Source: Welwitschia mirabilis (taxonomy: Eukaryota > Gnetophyta > Gnetopsida > Welwitschiales). Taken from it: DNA of 64,000 nucleotides. The stretch spans positions 126,394,803-126,458,802 of the forward strand of contig JBOZIK010000001.1 in assembly GCA_051453625.1 (NCBI GenBank). The letters are read 5' to 3'. This document shows positions 34,611 through 47,400 of this stretch, piece after piece. The number at the start of each line of letters is the position of its first letter. Position 1 is the stretch's first letter. Made by a program: the position numbers and the translations under genes. The notes beneath the pieces are model-generated. The model worked only from the letters and a program-made list of their open reading frames with translations, did no database searches and had not been told where the DNA came from.

Positions 34611-37600
34611 TGTGATAATGGCGCCATTCTTTAATACCTTCTTGGTCAAATACTGCTGCCTCGACCTGTTTCTCGTGCTCGGGAAACGAGCCAGGAGAAC
34701 CTTCTTGGGCTTTTTTTTTTTTTTTGATTCTCTCTTTCCTGCAAATGAAAATTAAACCCTAATTCCTTCTTTTCATTGCCAACAGTGCATTCTAACACTT
34801 TAAACCAACCTCTGCAAGACGATTTTCGTGAAGCCATCAGTTCTTCCCACAAGGATTTCTGACAAATAAATAATAGCAATAGGGATTGTCTAGCTCAAAG
34901 TGGTAACCAAGCTTGTTAGTTGATATCTAAACACCCATCTCACATTCACGCTTTTAGTTATTTTGTTATAAAAAAGGAATTTTTGTTTGAGAAAAGTAGG
35001 AAATCCTAGCACTGTATAGGAGCACTAGTCACATAAAAAAGATTCTCATTATATAAAATAGGTAAGAAAAAGTTGTCCTTAATATGATGCGATAATAATA
35101 ATTTTTTACATATTAAAACTTTTAAAATTATTATTATAATAAAAAAGATTTCAAAGTATTGTATTGACTATCTTAATAGTATAACTTAAAGTGCAAATAC
35201 AAATAGGTGTCTTGCTTTGAATAAGGCCAGTAGAAGCGACGTTCATAAAGACGAAGACATTGATGTTACTATTGAGTGTTATTCATACATACATGGATCA
35301 AGTGTCATTGATAAGTATCATTGACAAAGACATGTGATTCATCCCCTCTAAAAGATCACTTTCCAAGGGAAACCTATGACTAACGTAGAGTTTGAAATCA
35401 CTTGAAAGTCATGTAATGTCAGGTCAGCAAATAAACCTCAAACAAGGTCCATGAAAAGTTTATCAAGATGCTTCCCATAAATAGACTTGTAAATCGTATC
35501 TCATATCTCATTGTAGAATCATTATGCTATCTAGTCAACAATAGTTTAATTATGGTCTTAATATTTTTTGACATTTCAAAAAAATCAAGATATAAAATAA
35601 CAAAAGTTTTTCACATATAACTCAAGGAATTAAAAACAACGCTTATGTCTATGCTAATTTCGCTACCTTAATATAAGTTCCAAGCATAAAGCTAATTTTC
35701 TGTTTTAGAACTTACAGAACGGGAAATCTTTATACACATAACATGCAAAGGATGCTAACAAAATAATAGTCCAACTTATGGGACACTCATCTTTCATTTA
35801 GAAGAGTGGATTCAAAGCTTTAAATATCTTACTTGGTATACTAGGAGGCTTAAGCATAATTAAATTACGCATTTGGGTGATCATGGTGGCTCCACTCTTA
35901 GAAGGAGGTACAATCACTAAAAGTTTCGAGTTCCACAATCCCCCCAATATGAATTCTTAGATGCACAAGCTCAAGATTATCACAAAATGCCAAATTTAAC
36001 ATTACCATTAATTTAAAACCTAATACAAAACATAATTAATTAACTTATGAACTTCAAGTGCCTAGATTCAAGTTTTATTGTGGGTAAGCCGCTTGTGGTT
36101 TTACAAGGCACAAATGGCATGAGTTTTAATGTCTTCAAGTAGAAATCACATGTGAGACTTCACTGTTAAATAATAAACTCCCCAGCTAATAGATGCCACC
36201 TATAGCTTTTCATTTAACCAAGCAAACTAAAGACCTAGCAAGTGCAATATAATTTCTAATAAATTACCTTTAAAAAAATTATCATTGATTTTAAAAGTTT
36301 CCCATTAAAGACTAGCAACAAAGCAAATATACCACTCCACTCATAAAGAATCATCCTCTCAATGGGGTGGTAGTTAACTTAAAAGGACGTTTAACATCCA
36401 TTCAATTCATAAAGTAAAACCTTTAGATGCCTTAACTAGCACACTATGAAGCCCCAAGCATAACTAAATTATTTGTTTAAACAATCATGCTGATTGTACT
36501 TTGAGAGGAACGGTCACTAAACATTTTGAGTTAGCATCGCCCATAAAGTATCATCCTTTTAGTGATTTACACCTAAGTTACTTATACAAATCTCTCTCTA
36601 CTGAAAATTTAATACATAGTAGCATGTCCAAAAAACACTATAGGATAAAAATCTCTTAATGAAACAATCCTAAATACAACAGTTACAGTGAATGCCCTTG
36701 TCCAATACAGCATCAAAATCAACTCACTAGATTTAGGTACTTCTATCTAAAACATTTGAAGCATTTAAATATGTATAAGAAAAGGTTTAACATCAAGCAT
36801 CACTGAATATATATTAACAACTTTACATACCTTTTGCAAGAGATCAGTTCACCATCTCTGAAGGTTGTAAGCAATACCCATTGAAAATACATCATGATTT
36901 CAATATGTAAAATTTTACATGTTAGTAATTCGGTAGAAACAATACATATTCCAAAATGTAAACAAATGTCATTAAGATGTCAACACTCAAGATGACATCA
37001 CTACAAGATGAAATGCAAGTAAATTTTTCATTATTACCCTTTTTGCCTTGTTTAAAAAGCCAATTTTTAAAACGTTATTCCACTTTATAACCAGCAAAAG
37101 CAAATGCTTATTGACACCCTGATTCTCTTTGCCAATTAAAAGGATTGTCAGATTTATTACTCCTTTAATAACACTCATAAAAATTAAAATTGGCCACAAA
37201 TCGAATCTTAACTAAAGTCAAGGGAAAGAAGAAAAGTCATTGCCCTCTGTTACTTTCGATACTTGGACATTACACATTCTATTACATAATGTGATCATAT
37301 GTTCATACACATAAATGCATTTACAATGCTGTTAAGATTCTCACAAACAGTTCATTTAATGACCTGACAAGACTTACTACAGTCCTTTTACATGAGTTCA
37401 CACAAAGTCTACTCGAGTGTCAGTAATCATCAATCCACCCTCATTCCCTAGAAAACAGAACTAAGAAATAACAGACCATTATACTTTACTAGCCTTTACA
37501 AGCAAGCATTCTCTCGACTTATGGAAATGGTATCAAATAACTTTCATCCAAGAGTATGACCAACCAATATAATATATATGCTTTCTTCTTCGCTTTGTTG

Positions 37601-38456
37601 CCAGAAAAACTTGGTGATAGTTGACTTTAAGGAGGAAACAATACATTCAAAACAAACTTATGGGCTCTTCCAATCACCACTCTTTTAAGACAAAACAGTC
37701 TAAATACAACACACAAAACCTGCAAGAATTAAAACATCCTTGCTAAACTCAACAGCTAGTTACAAATGGAATTTTAAAAAGCCTAAATGTCATTAGCACA
37801 GAACTCAAAACATCACATAAAGTAAAATGACATCATAATCATAAACAAGAAGGCGACCATCAAAGAAGCTAGCTTGGCAAGTCACATACAGAAAAGGTTT
37901 AATACAAAACCAACTGGCTGTAAAAGCACATACAGACTCAGTTTTCTCACTATCTTAAACTGTAGTAGCATGAAGACAACACCTCATTCTGAATAACCGT
38001 ATTTAGTTTTCATGATGTTTTATCGAGACCAAATTTTCTGCATAAATATGGACAATTACAATAACAAGCATGAAATCTGATTGACACAAGTGGACAAGAC
38101 CATATCAACATCTCAGAATGTGGACAACTCATTCCATGTTATCAAACTCATGAGAAATTTCAACAGTGAATAGTAAAGAGCAAGGCCATTTGACAATAAA
38201 ATAAAGAACCTCCCTGGAAGCATGAGTATCGTCTGACTTTGCTTGAAAAACAAGTTCATGTATGTGACTACAAAACACCAGCCATCATTCTCTCAAGAAC
38301 ATTGTCATAATAGATACATTATGATATACCTAACCATCTGCTTGCAAACATTCTGGTATCAAAAACACAGAGGTGCTTGAAGGTAGCAGGTTCATATCTT
38401 AATTCATTTCTACATTTCTCCTCCACTGCAAAATACATACTTTGGCATTCTCAAGG
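34611..38456. other. Intergenic interval between the two host genes
   Basis: No gene or TE domain was recognised on either strand. Upstream of the BPS1-like gene (34.6-34.9 kb) this should include its promoter. Between 35.8 and 36.6 kb there are diverged direct repeats. The part near 38.45 kb is the 3' flank of the J-domain gene. Confidence 0.45.
35840..36560 (+). repeat. Diverged direct repeats
   Basis: AAGCATAATTAAATTA...GATCATG...GGAGGTACAATCACTAAAAG at about 35852-35925 recurs as AAGCATAACTAAATTA...AATCATG...GGAACGGTCACTAAACAT at about 36457-36520. CATAAAGAATCATCCTCTCA near 36343 recurs as CATAAAGTATCATCCTTTTA near 36541. The spacings of about 605 and 198 bp suggest a period near 200 bp. 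Confidence 0.5.
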
Positions 38457-41400
38457 TTATTTTGATTTCTTTTTAGATTTTGGTTTTTCTCCTTGATTTT
38501 TAGCTTCAATTCTTTGACGTGCAGCTTCAAATTCTGCTTCTGTTGGCTCATTCATTTCATTTTTCTCATTCCCATACTTGGCTGTAAGTGATGAAAACAA
38601 AGAATCGATGTTTTTCTTCCTGTCAGTTTGCCGCTGTGCAATTATTGCAGATATATCCATTTCAGTCCCCTTCCTTTTTCTTGCAACAAATATCAAAATG
38701 AAATTTTGAGCTCCAATGAAAAATAAAATACCGACAAAAGATGTAAAATAAAAATAAAAGCTCTCAACAGTACTTTGATTGACTTTTCAGAGGGTCTCCA
38801 GGACGTCTGGTTTTTTCAATCTTACTTCTCCATGTCACATAAGCTTTCCATTCCTTAGCTTCTCCTGAAACACATAACTGTGTTATTATACTGCATGTTT
38901 ATAACCAATAATGACCACAAGTTCATACAGCATTAGTATATATTAAGCATAATATGACACAGATTACCATAACAAAAATCAGAATGATAATGTGATACAC
39001 AATTACATCACACAACACTGCAAGGACATGAATGGAATATTTCACTCCTAGTTGCTACTAAAGCTACAGCTTAAGCCACTCAACAAAGGCAAGCATCGCT
39101 GTCAGTGCTCATATAAGGGCAAGACAAATGTTACAATCCCGTTAATAGGGATGAAGAAGGATAAATTGGCAAATGAGATCTGACAACACAAGGCACTTCA
39201 GCTGTATGTGCTCCAGCATGAAAGACTTTCTGAGGGACTGGTCACAGCTGCCATCAAACTCTTTTGTCCCAAGTCTCGCTAAAGGAGTTTAGAACAATAG
39301 ACTTCTGAGTTTAGTTTGAACATTAGACTTGTTAGGGTTAGTAGATATCAACCTCATTTGTGCTGAGTTTGCCAAGTTTGAGTCAATGTGTGGCAAGCAA
39401 AACAATTTCACTTAAAGTCTGAATTTGGTGACAATGGCTACAGATGTAGCAAGGCAGGTGAGGGCTGCTCCTTGGGCAAAGTATATCTAATAAATCCTGT
39501 TGGTGGGTAAGTATGCATTGAACATTGTAATAAGAAAAGAAAAGCCACATTTTTCATTTGTTTTCCGTTCACGACACCTTGTCACTAGGCTGTGAGCTGT
39601 GACAAGGAAAATCTGCAGAAATACACGTGGCTAGCTTACCGACTTTTCTAGACACAACATCACAATACCCGAAAAAAGCAGAATGAAACACCAAATTGTG
39701 AGAGGCGCCAATAGTTACAATGCAGACAGGAACTGATTAAAAGATTCTGCAAGGGGTAAAAATATGTAAAAACGATGAGGACAATGTGATTTGGCATGCA
39801 TCTAGCAGTATTTCCAACCCATGAATCATCTGTTTGCTTCTCTGAGATTTGCTGTCGTATACATAGTTCTACTTCAACGTTTCCAAGACTCAAGTTTTTC
39901 TGTTGCCAATGTCTCTTTGGGATTTGTTGTTGCATGCTACCTTTTGTGATTCACTCATATGTAGTTCTCTGCTAGACAGCTGCTTTGTGATACAATTTAG
40001 AATTTTAGACAAATGGATACCAATCATGAAGGCACATATTCATTAAGGATTCTTTGGTCACCAAAGCCTTTTAGGAGTATCAGATGAAACTAATTTTCTC
40101 TCAAGTGGTGCTTGTATCAGATTAACTACCTAGATTGGGAGCTAATACTACATCTATCTATAGTAGTGTAGCCGCTTAACAATTGACACCTTTGAAACAT
40201 ATAACTTTGTCATTAGAAAATGTTAAATGCCTAGCTTTTACACTTTCATCTAGTTTGCTTTCTGGTGGATGTATGATCTTCCATGAGACAGAAGACAACC
40301 ATTAACATCACAAAATATGTGTTTTCAATAATCACTACTACTTTCCCTTCACTTGAGAGCAACATAATCAGGTATCTAAGTTTGATTATGCTAACAAACT
40401 AGATAAGAAGGCAATTAAAAAGTTGAGGCTGTCGCACAAGGTCTTGGAACAAGACAACATCAGTTAAAAGAATGAACACTCTCATGGATATCGATTATAG
40501 TACAAGGGAGGCATGAAATCTTCCTTGAAATGCCATGTTATTGAGAGTTGGATAAGGTGTCAAGCTAAACATATTCTGGCATTACCAAGCTAACATTCTA
40601 GCAACCCTACACCTAGTTGATGCAACAAGGTGTACAGTTCCATTACTCTTAGAAAGGGGTGTTGTGAAATACACAGATGCAAAGCAATTAAAAAGTGTAA
40701 CAAAAGTAAACAAATACACAACAATTTACATGGAAAACCCCAACGCAGGGGAAAACCATAGGAAAGCAAGGCAGAGCTCTATCTTCTTCAGAATTCGAGC
40801 CACAACAAGCTTTAGGCAAGGCTGCCTCTCAGAACTACATCCAAACAGCCCTCATGCCATCTTTAAATAGTCTTAAGTTGCAAGCCAAAACCCTAAAGTA
40901 GTATCATCACTTTCTTAACACATGTTCCTTTTCTAGCAACACCCCCAAAGAAGGTTTTACAACACAACCTCCTTGTACAATACAAAAATGAGGTCAACAT
41001 AAAAACATAACATTAGGAATGTTACAAAGAAAGTAAAACAAATTTGGCTTCACATATCAACACTCTCACATAAAGACAAATTTGACACATCTTCAAGTGT
41101 AGCTCCTAGAGATGCATTGCTTCCCAAGCTTGCCCAAATCACATGTCCAACTATGCCACGACAGCACCGATGATGATTATCTTCAGCAACGGCTTTGGTC
41201 TAGAAATCTGGAAGATTTGCCTGTGTGTGAATTTTGTGGACATCCACCTTTTTCTCCTCCAATGCTTCATTGATGAAGTAATACCTCACATCAATGTGCT
41301 CTATCCGAGCATAGGAAGTAGGATTCTTTCCAAACAAATTGCACTCTAACTATCACAGTAAATAACATGTTGCTATTGTTTCAATTCAAACCACTCAAGC

Positions 41401-44400
41401 AAACATCTTAGCCGAATCATCTCTTTGGTTGCCCCTGTCATAGCTATGTACTCTGCTTCTATAATCGACAAAGTCATGTCCCTTTACAAATGAGGCATCC
41501 AACTAACAAGACCACCTCCCATCAAAAAAAAAAAAACATAACCAAAAGTGGATTATTTGGTATTTCTACACTAAGCATAGTTAGCATCCACATAACCAAT
41601 AGTATCCAATTCAATATGACCAAAACTCAAGCAAAAATTTAGTGTACCTTTCAAGTAGCACAAATTCCATTTTACAGCTTCCGATGCTTTGGACTAGGGT
41701 TGCTCATGAAATGTGAGACAGCTCCCACTGCATATGAAATATCTGCTCTAGTGCAGACCATAGCATACATCAAGCTTTCAACAGCTGAAGCATAAAGAAC
41801 CATTTCCATCCTTTGGTATTCCTTTTCTGATTTTGGAATTCTCTAGAGATAACTAAAAATGACCTACTAATGGTGTTTCAACAGGTTTACAATCAAGTAT
41901 GTTAAAACATTTTAATAGTTTGCCACTGTATTCAGACTGACTAAGCCACACTTTTCTACATGATCTGTTCTTGAAAATTTTCATTCCAAAAATCTGTTTT
42001 GCAGGACCCAAGTCCTTGATTGCAAAACATTTTCCCATCTCCTTTTTCAGCCTTTTAATTTCCTATATGCCATTTCCAGCAACAGGTATATCAACATACA
42101 ATAATAAAACAACGATCTTACCAGAAGCTTGTCCCCGAAGATAAATACAATGATCCACATTACTTTTTCTATATTTTTATTCTTGCATGAAACTGTCAAA
42201 TTTCTCGTACCATTGCCTAGGTGTTTGTTTTAGGCCGTACAAACTTCCTTTCAATCTATTAGACTAGGTTCTTCTCTTTGTTTTCAAAACCTTTAGGCAA
42301 TTTCATATAAATCTCTTCCTCAAGATCACCATGTAAAGAAGCAATTTTAATGTCCAATTGTTCTAATTTAAGATTCAAAACAGCAACAATAGACAAAATG
42401 ATACAAATAGAGGAATGCTTCACCACTAGAGAAAAAATTTCAATAAAGTCAGTACCTGGTTTTTGTCGAAAACCCCTTACAACTAGCTTTGCATTGTAAT
42501 GTTCTTTTCCATCTGCCTTCTCCTTTATCTTGGAAACCTATATGTTAGACCAAGAAAGTTTCCCAACAGGCAAGGGAACCACATCCCATGTATCATTATG
42601 CCTTAAAGCATCCAACTTTTCTTCCATTGCAGTGTTCCACTTATCTAAGTCAGATCAAGAAATAGCTTCCTAGTAGGTTTCAAGTTCTCCTTCATCTGTG
42701 TATAGGATATAATACAATGACGAAAAGTACCTGACATATGGTTAGTTGGAACGTGTGGACCTTCTTACTTAATGTGCAGGAGTATGAGGCTTTCCTTCAT
42801 CTTCACCTTCTAAAAAATAAGGTTGTTGGAGCTCATGTGAATTGTTTTCATCTCCAACATCCTCATCATCAAGAGGATTATTTGTTTTGTTGTCATCATG
42901 GTGATCTGAAATTTTAAAAGGCTTTTACAGGGTGTAGGAATAAGGAATTCTCTCGTCCTGATTCTCTTCCACTGACCTGTAAAACATTTGTTGTTTGCAA
43001 AAGACCACATCACATGATCTGAACACCTGGATCCCATAGCCTATAACCAAGGTTCTCTCCTTGATAATGCAAAAAGACGCATGTGCACAACCATCTAGTT
43101 TCTCTGTGTTCTACTGATGCACATATGCCTTACAGAGTTACAGCCACATCTTCAAGTGAGAGAAAGATAGTTTCCTCTTGCTCTAAATAGAAACTGACNN
43201 NNNNNNNNAAAACATTTTGGAACTCCAAATTGCTACAACATTGAACACAACCTTTCTAAAATAGTTTTGTTGCATCTTTTAACCACTCCATTATTCTAAG
43301 GTGTAGATGGGGGCATTTTTTCTGTAAACAATTCTATTATCTCTGCAAAACATTTCAAATTCACGAGAAGTGTATTCACCTCCATTATCTGTCACCAAGT
43401 GTTTCATTGTACAACTTGATTCCTTCTCAACTCTAGCTTTAAACTATTTAAAAGCATTAATGACTCTGTGTTTTGAAGGAATCAGAAGCAACCAAGTTTT
43501 ATGACTAAAATCATCAATAAACATAACAACATAAGACACTTCACTAAAAGACATTACTAGCATAGACCCTACAACATCAGAATAAACCAAATCTAATTTT
43601 CCATTACTTTTATTTCTAGACACAAATTTCTTAAAGTTTACACGTTTGGCTTTTGCAATAGCACAGTCCTTACAGAAATCCAAAGCAACAAAATCAAATT
43701 TTGGAAGTAATTTTTTGAAACTAAGGATCTTTATGCCTGTTTCACTGAGATTTCCAAGTCGCTTATGCCAAAGAGACATGTCCTCATCAACAACAATACA
43801 AGAGTATGCCCCAACACATCTGCATGCAAAGTGTACAAGGTCCCTTCTTTCTGTCCTCGTGACAGAACCATGGCACCTTTCATCATCTTCCAACCACCTG
43901 CCCCAACGAAAGCTCAACAGCCAATAGCATCCAATTGACCTACTAAAATTAATTTTTTTCACAAGCTATGGCACATGTCTGACATCCTGAAGAAATAGTT
44001 TTCTTGCCATCGCTTCCTTGCAGCATCAAGAACGTAATTTCTTTAATCTCACAGCATCCATCATCCCCCAAATAGACATACTTATCTGAAACTTTCTTAC
44101 ATGAAGAAAACATGGAAACATCTAGGTAGACATGAAAAGAAGCACCGAAATCCACAATCCAAATATCAAGAGAAGAGTATTGGAAAATGTGTACCTCTTA
44201 TGCATTGGAGATTAACACGACATCAACATCTCCTTCTATGTTCAACCCTTGTCCATCTTCATGGTTCTGTTGATTACCACTTTCTTTCTGTTTGAGCTTG
44301 TTTTTCAAGTTGTTGCGGATCTTTCATACATGGTCTTTCTTCTTACAGTGCCAACATTCAATGTTTTTATTGACAAATTTCCCTTTGCCCTTGCTTTGCC

Positions 44401-47400
44401 AACATAGTCCTCCTTAGGTCTAAGAACATCCTCTATGAATAGCAAGGGCTTCTTCAACAGCTCAATAGCCATAGTTTTATATGCATCCAAAAGCTTTGAA
44501 ATGACAGTATTTAGATGTGTCATGGTATCTGAAGCAGTCATTAGGCTAGTGCAAACAATCTCCCAAGAATCAAGCAAGGAACTGTGAATCGCAATTACTC
44601 TAAAGTTTTCCTCAAAGGTCACTTTTAAGCTATCCAACCATGTGAACAACCCATTCATCTCATCCAGATGTGCATGCAATGAAGCACCCTCTTTCATCTT
44701 CATTTCGAAGACCTTGTTGACAATATAACATTCATTCATACTAGTGGGCTAATCATGTCGTTGCTTCAAAATCTGTCATAATTCAACTGTTGTAGGAGTC
44801 TTGCTATGGGATTAAAGAATCTCGTTGCCAAGGCAAGGTCGAATCAAAACGAGTGCCCTTCTGTCAAGTTTCGTCCTTTCCTCATTAGGGTACTTCTTTA
44901 GCCAATCTACATCAGAGAGTCTAAATGTTGCCTTAGCATCTGCTTTTGTCTTCAGGACAATATCATAGTCCTTACAAAAGATGTCTTCCATTAAGATTTT
45001 CCATACACCCCACTTCTCAGCTCCAACTAATCTATCTATAGTCTGCAAACACTCCATCACAATTCCAGTGTACAACTGTACAAATGATTGTACAGATACC
45101 CTAAAAAAACATTGTACGGACACCCCAAAAAATTTTGGCATGAACGCTCTACAACCTCCGCTACACTTCGTTTGCTTCACTACATAGCCTATCTCAGCTA
45201 TGTTCATAATGGCTTTGTTCACTCACACCACTCACTCCACTCCGACAGTCCATTCTGCTCCACTCACTATTTTACAGACACCAAACTATCACCAAAGCGT
45301 GTGAGCTCCAACACCTACTGCTCTGGTACCAAGTGTTATGAAATACACATATGCAAAGCAGTTAGAAATGTAACAAAAGTAAATAGAGACAACAATTTAC
45401 ATAGAAAACCCCAATGCAGGGAAAAACCATAGGAAAGCAATGCAAAGCTTCTCAGAACTACATCCAAAAAACACTCAAACCATCTTTCAATAGGCTTAGG
45501 TTTACAAGCCAAAACCCTAAAATAGTAACACCACCTTCTTAACACATCCTTTTTCTAACACTACCCCCAAGGAAGGTTTGATAACATAACCTCCTTTACA
45601 ATATTAAAATGGGGTCAACATGAAAACATAATGTTAGGAACACGACAGGAACTAAAACAAATTTGGCTTCACATATCAACAAGGAGTACAGCTCAAAATA
45701 TGCACTTTGCTCTTTGACGTCAAATTCAGTAATTATTTGCATTATGTGAAGACCACACACGACGATTGTCAATGCCAATGAATGTTATAGTTGGTTTTAA
45801 CAGACATTGAAGAGATTGGACAAGATATCAAGAAGGCAGTGCAAGAATTTTAGCTTCTTCACACAGCCCATGCATTATCCGAGAGGAAAACTGACATCAT
45901 TGGTGCAATTGTACCTCCAACTTCAGTTCTAGGTTCACAAGTCAATTCATGTGGCCCCACATGGGGGAAGATTGAAGTTTGAGATAAAGTGGTGTTTTAG
46001 ACTTAGAGGTTGAAGTTGATCCCCACCGAATTTGAAATAATATTTTACACTATCTAGTTCATTGATAGGGTTCCAACGGTTTCTGTTTCACTAAAATCAA
46101 AGTCTATTCAACAAGGATGTGGCTAGTCAAAGTCTGAACAAAGTTACAAAATAATCAAATGCCTTATTATTGCCCTCGTTAGCAATACATCACCACCACC
46201 TCAACATGCTCTTCTTATTTTAACAAGCCTAGTGTGTGATTTTGTTCTCATGAAGTGAGGCCTAACATTGTGCATTTATTCATTCTTGTTTTGGATGATT
46301 CATCTCCTTATTTTCATAGGGTAACAATGCCAAGATCAATTTCAATTTTATAGGACCCCCTCTTTTGATAAAAACAACTTATGTTTTAGTATTTTGTTTG
46401 TAATTTTAGGGGATTGTTTTCAAAGATTCTTTGGGAATCTTATCCATATAAGCCCTATTTTTTGCCTTAGAATCTTACTTTGAATTAGTTAACATTAAGC
46501 CTTTGACATTAAAATATAAGTAACACCATAGATCAAAAAGTAAAGTACATTGGATGGTGTTTGAAAAGCTTTCTAGAAGCAAAACATGACTTGGCTTGCT
46601 TCTACTTGTAAGCAATTTATTTTCCAATATGTAGCATCTAATCGACCTCTTGTTATGTTCTTGTTACCTTGTTTCTTTACATTTGCATTTTCTCACTATC
46701 ATTATGTTGACAATTAAAATTATCTATATGTTGAGAACATTGTACTCTAGAGGTTCCATAGTTTTAATGAAATGAACTCAGGGATTCTTGATAAGATAGT
46801 CCACTCTAGTGGAGATTCTAGTACTTCAAAATGTCATATGATAAACTAAATGTCAGATCATATTCTAGAGGTTCGAAACTTCTAATGAAAGGAAGTAAGG
46901 ATTCCTGATAAGATGGACCACTCTGGACCCCTCTAGTAGAGATCCTAATACACTAAGGTAATATAATCAAATAAATGTAGGGAGGAATCCATATCATGTA
47001 TATCGACCTACATAGGGCAAGCTACTACCATTTGGCAGTGACCCATATCCCAATGCCAAACAAGTTGGCATAGGTTTCAACATGTAACAAGTCTAACCCT
47101 AGGAAACATGAAACATGACATAATCAAAATGTTTATATACCTTTAAAGATAATGAGAGATATATTTGGGATTTTGGCATCCAAAATAAAACCCAAGAAGC
47201 TAGTGCTAGAAATAACTGGCATCTTTGCACTTTTGCATTTTGAACCCAGATCCTAGTGGCATTGTGCCCACCAACAAAGGACATGAAACTAGTGTAAAAG
47301 TTGTGCTTGAAGACCTATCAATGCCTGTCAAGGTTTCTTTGACAAAACCTTTCTTCTGATTTGGACAAATATCCTACTTCTCATCATCACAACTTATGAC

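Larger units (their letters stand above)
40660..45681 (-). mobile_element. Complete Ty1/copia element in the giant intron (minus strand)
   Basis: Two related LTRs (40660-41062 and 45334-45681) flank gag, protease, integrase, RT and RNase H in copia order on the minus strand. The LTRs have TGTTG...CAACA ends. The flanking 5-bp sequences AGGGG (left) and AGGAG (right) fit a target-site duplication with one change. The element is about 5.0 kb, structurally complete but with stops in every domain. It lies in the same orientation as the host gene. Confidence 0.88.

Noticed and set aside
34646-34879. 77-codon minus-strand frame upstream of the BPS1-like gene
   Set aside because: It includes a poly-Lys stretch from a T-run and shows no domain. 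It is more likely leader or promoter sequence.
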